A DNA stretch of 64,000 nt from Dickeya poaceiphila (lineage in GTDB: Bacteria; Pseudomonadota; Gammaproteobacteria; Enterobacterales; Enterobacteriaceae). The DNA is taken from positions 2,976,001 through 3,040,000 of the forward strand of contig NZ_CP042220.2 in assembly GCF_007858975.2 (NCBI RefSeq). Reading direction: 5' to 3'. Below are positions 60,080 to 64,000 of this stretch, piece by piece. The stretch's first letter is position 1. Each line of letters opens with the position of its first letter. The position numbers and the translations under genes were made by a program. The notes under the pieces are model-generated. The model saw only the letters and a list, made by a program, of their open reading frames with translations. It made no database searches and was not told where the DNA came from.

Positions 60080-61453
60080 ATGAGCGATAATCACATGACC
60101 CCTGTTGAACAGAAGGCGACATGGGGACTGGGTCTGGTTTTTTCACTTCGTATGCTGGGCATGTTCATGGTGCTCCCGGTGTTAACTACCTATGGAATGG
60201 CTCTGCAAGGTGCCAGCGAATCACTGATTGGCGTTGCCATAGGAATTTATGGCTTGATGCAGGCTATCTTCCAAATCCCATTCGGACTTATGTCTGACCG
60301 TATCGGACGCAAGCCACTCATTGTTGGTGGGCTACTGATATTTGTGTTGGGTAGTGTCATCGCTGCACTCAGCCATTCCATTTGGGGGATTATTCTGGGT
60401 CGTGCTTTGCAGGGTTCCGGGGCGATTTCTGCTGCGGTCATGGCGCTGCTGTCAGACTTAACACGTGAACAAAACCGCACCAAAGCCATGGCATTTATCG
60501 GCGTCAGCTTCGGCATTACGTTTGCTATCGCCATGGTAGTCGGCCCGATTGTTACCCATGCGTTAGGGCTGAATGCGCTGTTTTGGGGAATTGCGCTGCT
60601 GGCGCTGCTGGCTATCGTCATCACGCTGGCAGTCATTCCCTCTGCCCCTTCCCATGTGCTCAACCGTGAATCTGCCATCGTGCGTGGCGGTGTCGCCAAA
60701 GTGCTGGCCAATTCTCGCTTGTTAAAACTCAACTTCAGCATCATGTGCCTGCACATCCTGCTGATGTCGAGCTTTGTCGCCTTACCGAGAGGCATGGAAC
60801 AAGCAGGTCTGGCACCGCAGGACCACTGGAAAGTCTATCTGACAACGATGCTGATATCGTTCGCTGCCGTGGTGCCATTCGTCATCTACGCAGAAGTTAA
60901 ACGCCGCATGAAGCAGGTGTTCATTGTCTGCGTGATGATAATCACTGCCGCAGAGCTGGTTTTGCTGCAAGCAGGCAACCACGCGCTGTGGCAATTCTTT
61001 ATCGGCATTCAGCTGTTCTTTCTGGGCTTCAATGTCATGGAAGCATTGTTGCCATCCCTTATCAGCAAAGAGTCACCAGCAGGTTACAAAGGTACCGCGA
61101 TGGGCGTTTACTCCACTACACAATTTATTGGCGTGGCGATTGGTGGCAGTCTCGGCGGCGCGCTGTATGACCTGCACGGTGCCTCACTGGTATTTAGCAC
61201 GGGTGCACTGCTGGGGGTAGTATGGCTGTTGGTCAGTTTCACCATGCAAGAACCGCCTTATCTAAGCAGTCTGCGTATTACCTTGCCAAATGAAGCACTG
61301 CGGGATAGCCAGCTGTCCGATAAACTACAGCAACATCCTGGGGTAGCAGATGTGGTGATAATACCGGATGAATTCAGCGCCTATGTGAAAATTGATCGCA
61401 ACAAGACCAGCAGACAGCAACTGGAGAAGTTAATCAGCCAGACAGCGGGTTAA
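60080..61453 (+). CDS. yajR: MFS transporter YajR
   Basis: A 457-residue major facilitator transporter with twelve helices and a C-terminal soluble YAM domain (about residues 390-457, SLRITLPNEALRDSQLSDKLQQHPGVADVVIIPDEFSAYVKIDR), the feature that separates YajR from other drug:proton antiporters. The MFS motif A (GLMSDRIGRKPLIV) and helix 5 motif C region are present. Structure is known for the E. coli protein but its natural substrate is not. Confidence 0.95.
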   Translation: MSDNHMTPVEQKATWGLGLVFSLRMLGMFMVLPVLTTYGMALQGASESLIGVAIGIYGLMQAIFQIPFGLMSDRIGRKPLIVGGLLIFVLGSVIAALSHSIWGIILGRALQGSGAISAAVMALLSDLTREQNRTKAMAFIGVSFGITFAIAMVVGPIVTHALGLNALFWGIALLALLAIVITLAVIPSAPSHVLNRESAIVRGGVAKVLANSRLLKLNFSIMCLHILLMSSFVALPRGMEQAGLAPQDHWKVYLTTMLISFAAVVPFVIYAEVKRRMKQVFIVCVMIITAAELVLLQAGNHALWQFFIGIQLFFLGFNVMEALLPSLISKESPAGYKGTAMGVYSTTQFIGVAIGGSLGGALYDLHGASLVFSTGALLGVVWLLVSFTMQEPPYLSSLRITLPNEALRDSQLSDKLQQHPGVADVVIIPDEFSAYVKIDRNKTSRQQLEKLISQTAG

Positions 61454-61532
61454 CAATCCGGAAAGCATGGCTGCTATCACACATCACCGCCTGCACTCAA
61501 AACCAACCGCAGGTCACCCCGTAAATTGAAAT

Positions 61533-61560
61533 GTATAAGGCACCTGTCGGTGCCTTATAC
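61533..61560. terminator. Bidirectional terminator between yajR and yajQ
   Basis: A perfect 12-base-pair stem (GTATAAGGCACC/GGTGCCTTATAC) with a four-base loop lies between the convergent genes, 80 bases after yajR and 35 after yajQ. U-tracts are weak on both sides. Confidence 0.65.
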
Positions 61561-61594
61561 TATGTAGCTGACGATTGTCGTATCTATAGTCAGT

Positions 61595-62086
61595 TCAATC
61601 TCGAAAGTTATTAAACTGAAAGGGTTGACCCAGCTCAGCACCACGCACCAGCGCAATTACGCCTTGCAGATCGTCGCGGGATTTCCCGGTAACGCGTACC
61701 TGCTCACCCTGAATCTGAGCCTGAACCTTGAGCTTGTTGTCTTTAATCAGTTTAACGATTTTCTTCGCCAACGTAGCTTCGATACCCTGCTTCAGCTTCG
61801 CTTCCACACTATAAGTCTTGCCGCTGTGTTCCATATCTTCAGGGATTTCCAGTGAACCGCCTTCAATTCCACGTTTTGCCAGTTTTTCTCTCAGAATTTC
61901 AATTAACTGCTTAACCTGAAAATCCGATTCGCTGGTCGCTTTGATAGTCTGTGCTTTTTCATTCAGCTCAAAGCTGGCAGGCACATTACGAAAATCCCAG
62001 CGGGTGCCCAGTTCACGAGTAGCGTTTTCCACCGCGTTGCGAACTTCCTGCATGTCGATTTCCGAAACAATATCGAAAGATGGCAT
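61595..62086 (-). CDS. yajQ: YajQ, DUF520 nucleotide-binding protein
   Basis: The 163-residue protein has two tandem ferredoxin-like halves and is full length ([26 protein letters not shown] to [11 protein letters not shown]). YajQ homologues in Xanthomonas and Pseudomonas bind cyclic di-GMP and affect virulence gene expression; E. coli YajQ binds tRNA and nucleotides in vitro. The role here is unproven. The start at 62086 has TCTCCTG/AGGAGAAAAAATT as ribosome site; 30 codons of upstream open frame are not family sequence. It is convergent with yajR and divergent from panE. Confidence 0.95.
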   Translation of the reverse strand: MPSFDIVSEIDMQEVRNAVENATRELGTRWDFRNVPASFELNEKAQTIKATSESDFQVKQLIEILREKLAKRGIEGGSLEIPEDMEHSGKTYSVEAKLKQGIEATLAKKIVKLIKDNKLKVQAQIQGEQVRVTGKSRDDLQGVIALVRGAELGQPFQFNNFRD

Positions 62087-62253
62087 AATTTTTTCTCCTG
62101 ACAATAGCCGCCGAGCATGATAACCGTTCACGCCAAATAAGCAAAATTCACCCGGCTTACCGCCTTCCAGCAACAAGCGACGGGCAGACGACAGCGGAAT
62201 ACTTTATGATACGCCGGATAAACACAAAATGGCCTCGACAAAGGAAATCGCGG

Positions 62254-63174
62254 ATGAAAATTACGGTTCTTGGCTGTGGCGCCATCGGCCAACTCTGGCT
62301 CAATGCGTTACATCGGCAAGGGCACGATGTACAAGGCTGGCTACGTATCCCTCAGGTATCATGCCAGATTAACGTTACGATGCTCTCCGGTGAGCGTTGT
62401 AACCTTAATCTGACAGCCAATAATACCGAACATCTGACACAAAGTGAGTTGTTGGTGGTTACCCTGAAGGCCTGGCAGGTATCTGATGCAATTTCCACTC
62501 TGCTACCTCGGTTGCGCTCTGATTGCATCATTCTGCTGCTGCATAACGGGATGGGAACCTGGGAAGAATTACCGGCAATCAGCCAGCCGCTGTTATTGGG
62601 CGTCACCACTCATGCTGCACGGCGCGACCCATCAACGGTGGTACATATCGCCGCGGGCATCACGCATATTGGTACGCTCAACCGGTCAACACACCGAGAA
62701 GAAGAACAAAACCGGTTGGCTGAAACGCTGCATCAGGCTCTGCCCGATGTCGCCTGGCATAATCACATTAACGCCACCTGCTGGTTAAAACTGGCCGCCA
62801 ATTGCGTTATCAATCCGCTGAGCGTGTTGCACCAATGCACCAACGGCGAATTACAGTCTTATCCGGAACAGATTGAAGTGCTTTGTCAGGAAGTCGCGCG
62901 GGTCATGGACCGTGAAGGTTTTCATACCTCAACGGAAAACTTGCTGCTCTATGTGAATCAAATCATCCAGAACACCGCCGCCAACACGTCGTCAATGCGT
63001 CAGGATGTGCTGGCGCAGCGCCATACGGAAATCGACTACATCACCGGTTACCTGCTGCGCCGCGCTCGTGCCCACGGGCTATCCCTGCCGGAAAACAGCC
63101 GCCTGTTCGACTATATCAAACGAAAGGAGAATGAATATGACCGCCTCGGTTCTGGTCTGTCTGGCACCTGGTAG
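62254..63174 (+). CDS. panE: 2-dehydropantoate 2-reductase PanE (ApbA)
   Basis: PanE reduces ketopantoate to pantoate with NADPH in coenzyme A synthesis. The 306-residue enzyme starts [15 protein letters not shown] with the Rossmann GxGxxG, and has the HNGMG cofactor motif, the catalytic lysine in [18 protein letters not shown] and the glutamate/aspartate region [20 protein letters not shown] (written SSMRQDV here). The upstream open frame from 62206 lacks conservation, and an AAGGAAA site serves the ATG at 62254. It overlaps yajL by 38 bases. Confidence 0.96.
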   Translation: MKITVLGCGAIGQLWLNALHRQGHDVQGWLRIPQVSCQINVTMLSGERCNLNLTANNTEHLTQSELLVVTLKAWQVSDAISTLLPRLRSDCIILLLHNGMGTWEELPAISQPLLLGVTTHAARRDPSTVVHIAAGITHIGTLNRSTHREEEQNRLAETLHQALPDVAWHNHINATCWLKLAANCVINPLSVLHQCTNGELQSYPEQIEVLCQEVARVMDREGFHTSTENLLLYVNQIIQNTAANTSSMRQDVLAQRHTEIDYITGYLLRRARAHGLSLPENSRLFDYIKRKENEYDRLGSGLSGTW

Positions 63175-63733
63175 TGAAGAAATCGAAGCCGTGACCACCA
63201 TCGATTTGCTGGTCAGAGCGGGGATTCGAGTAACCACAGCCAGCGTAGCCGGTGACGGCAACACGGAGATCACCTGCTCACGCGGTGTGAAATTGATTGC
63301 CGATGCGCCGTTGGTCGCCGTCGCCGACCATGACTTTGATGCGGTAGTACTGCCCGGCGGCCTGCAAGGCGCAGCGTGTTTCCGAGACAGTCCGTTGCTG
63401 ATTGAACGCCTGCGCCAAACCCATCAGGAAGGCAAAATCGTCGCGGCTATCTGCGCCTCACCAGCCGTGGTGCTAGAGCATCATCAGCTGTTTCCTGTCG
63501 GTAACATGACCGGTTACCCGACGCTAAAAGAACAGATTTCACCGGAAAAATGGCTGGAAAAGCGTGTAGTATTCGACCCACGCGTCAATCTGCTGACCAG
63601 TCAAGGACCAGGGACCAGCATCGACTTCGCGCTGAAGCTAATCGATCTGCTGCTGGGCAAGAGCAAAGCAGCAGAAATAGCGGCCCAATTGATCCTACCA
63701 CCGGGGATCTACAACTATCAGGACCTTGCCTGA
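63137..63733 (+). CDS. yajL: DJ-1/PfpI-family protein YajL
   Basis: YajL is a DJ-1 homologue with a reactive cysteine, involved in protection against oxidative and carbonyl stress. The 198-residue protein starts [30 protein letters not shown] and has the nucleophile elbow [11 protein letters not shown] (Cys106 in E. coli numbering), [12 protein letters not shown] and the C-terminal [21 protein letters not shown]. Two in-frame ATGs exist; AAGGAGA is six bases before the one at 63137 but abuts the one at 63131, so I chose the former. It begins inside panE, so translation is probably coupled. Confidence 0.95.
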   Translation: MTASVLVCLAPGSEEIEAVTTIDLLVRAGIRVTTASVAGDGNTEITCSRGVKLIADAPLVAVADHDFDAVVLPGGLQGAACFRDSPLLIERLRQTHQEGKIVAAICASPAVVLEHHQLFPVGNMTGYPTLKEQISPEKWLEKRVVFDPRVNLLTSQGPGTSIDFALKLIDLLLGKSKAAEIAAQLILPPGIYNYQDLA

Positions 63734-63750
63734 TTTAGCCACACAAAAAC

Positions 63751-63777
63751 AAAAAGCGCCGGATGATGGCGCTTTTT
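63751..63777. terminator. Bidirectional terminator between yajL and thiI
   Basis: AAAAAGCGCC and GGCGCTTTTT pair over ten bases around a seven-base loop, giving a U-tract to both yajL (plus) and thiI (minus). Confidence 0.88.
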
Positions 63778-63803
63778 GCTGACAACTTATTCAGGAAACC
63801 ACC

Positions 63804-64000
63804 TCAAGGGCGATATACCTTAACATTATTGAACCCTTGCTCACGCAGGTACAGCGCCTGCAAGCGGCTCATCACCCCACGCTCGCAATATAGCAGGTAG
63901 GTTTTGCTCTGATCCAAATCGCCAAACTGTGTGCCCAGTTTGTAAAACGGCAGCGATTTCACTTCTACCTGCTCCAGCGCCAACGGGTGCTCATCCTGCT
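63804..64000 (-). CDS. thiI: tRNA 4-thiouridylation enzyme ThiI, C-terminal fragment
   Basis: Only the last 65 codons lie in the window; the rest continues beyond base 64000. The minus-strand frame reads ...[49 protein letters not shown] before a TGA at 63804-63806. This is the end of the rhodanese domain of ThiI, and the cysteine in [10 protein letters not shown] corresponds to the catalytic Cys456 of E. coli, which carries sulfur for s4U8 in tRNA and for thiamine thiazole. It is convergent with yajL and shares its terminator. Confidence 0.95.
   Translation of the reverse strand, partial: QDEHPLALEQVEVKSLPFYKLGTQFGDLDQSKTYLLYCERGVMSRLQALYLREQGFNNVKVYRP

Overview
This window is a chromosomal segment of an enterobacterium (order Enterobacterales). 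Gene content and order follow, in reverse, the Escherichia coli K-12 copA-ybaP-ybaK-ushA-ybaL-hemH-adk-htpG-recR-ybaB-dnaX-apt-ybaN-priC-mscK-acrRAB-tomB-hha-ffs-atl-ybaY-tesB-amtB-glnK-mdlBA-decR-queC-ybaV-ppiD-hupB-lon-clpXP-tig-bolA-yajG-ampG-cyoABCDE-yajR-yajQ-panE-yajL-thiI block. Several features point to the soft-rot family Pectobacteriaceae, with Dickeya my best guess from recollection: miaE beside priC, zinc-free L31/L36 paralogues between acrB and tomB, and a decR-linked cysteine desulfhydrase. I could not test this by search. Almost everything is core genome.

Layout. 1-9.6 kb: the 3' part of the copper ATPase gene copA, a TraB/GumN-family protein, the editing protein YbaK, an accessory chemoreceptor set in an AT-rich gap, the periplasmic nucleotidase UshA and a CPA2 antiporter (YbaL). 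9.6-18 kb, minus strand: hemH, adk, htpG, recR-ybaB-dnaX, apt, ybaN. 18-20 kb: miaE, priC, rsmS. 19.8-28.5 kb: the MscK channel and the acrR/acrAB efflux locus. 28.6-32.8 kb: rpmE2-rpmJ2, tomB-hha, 4.5S RNA, an alkyltransferase-like protein, ybaY, tesB. 32.8-41.5 kb: glnK-amtB nitrogen sensing and uptake, mdlAB exporter, decR with a divergent cysteine desulfhydrase gene, queC, ybaV. 41.5-51.1 kb: the proteostasis block ppiD, hupB, lon, clpX, clpP, tig, bolA. 51.4-64 kb: yajG-ampG, an intact IS630-family element, the cyoABCDE cytochrome bo3 operon, yajR, yajQ, panE-yajL and the 3' end of thiI.

Regulatory signals are unusually readable. I could locate sigma-32 promoters for htpG, lon and clpP, a sigma-54 promoter plus an NtrC-type site for glnK-amtB, the AcrR operator, a Zur-type palindrome before rpmE2, the ffs and cyo sigma-70 promoters, many intrinsic terminators, and the complete dnaX programmed -1 frameshift cassette. 

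I do not see a clearly new multi-gene system such as a CRISPR array, prophage, toxin cluster or defence island. The best second-look items are an alkyltransferase-like protein with PWYR in place of PWHR, the 9+9 Zur-type palindrome before zinc-free ribosomal protein genes, paired palindromes between decR and the desulfhydrase gene, the IS630 copy upstream of cyo, and the accessory chemoreceptor insertion.
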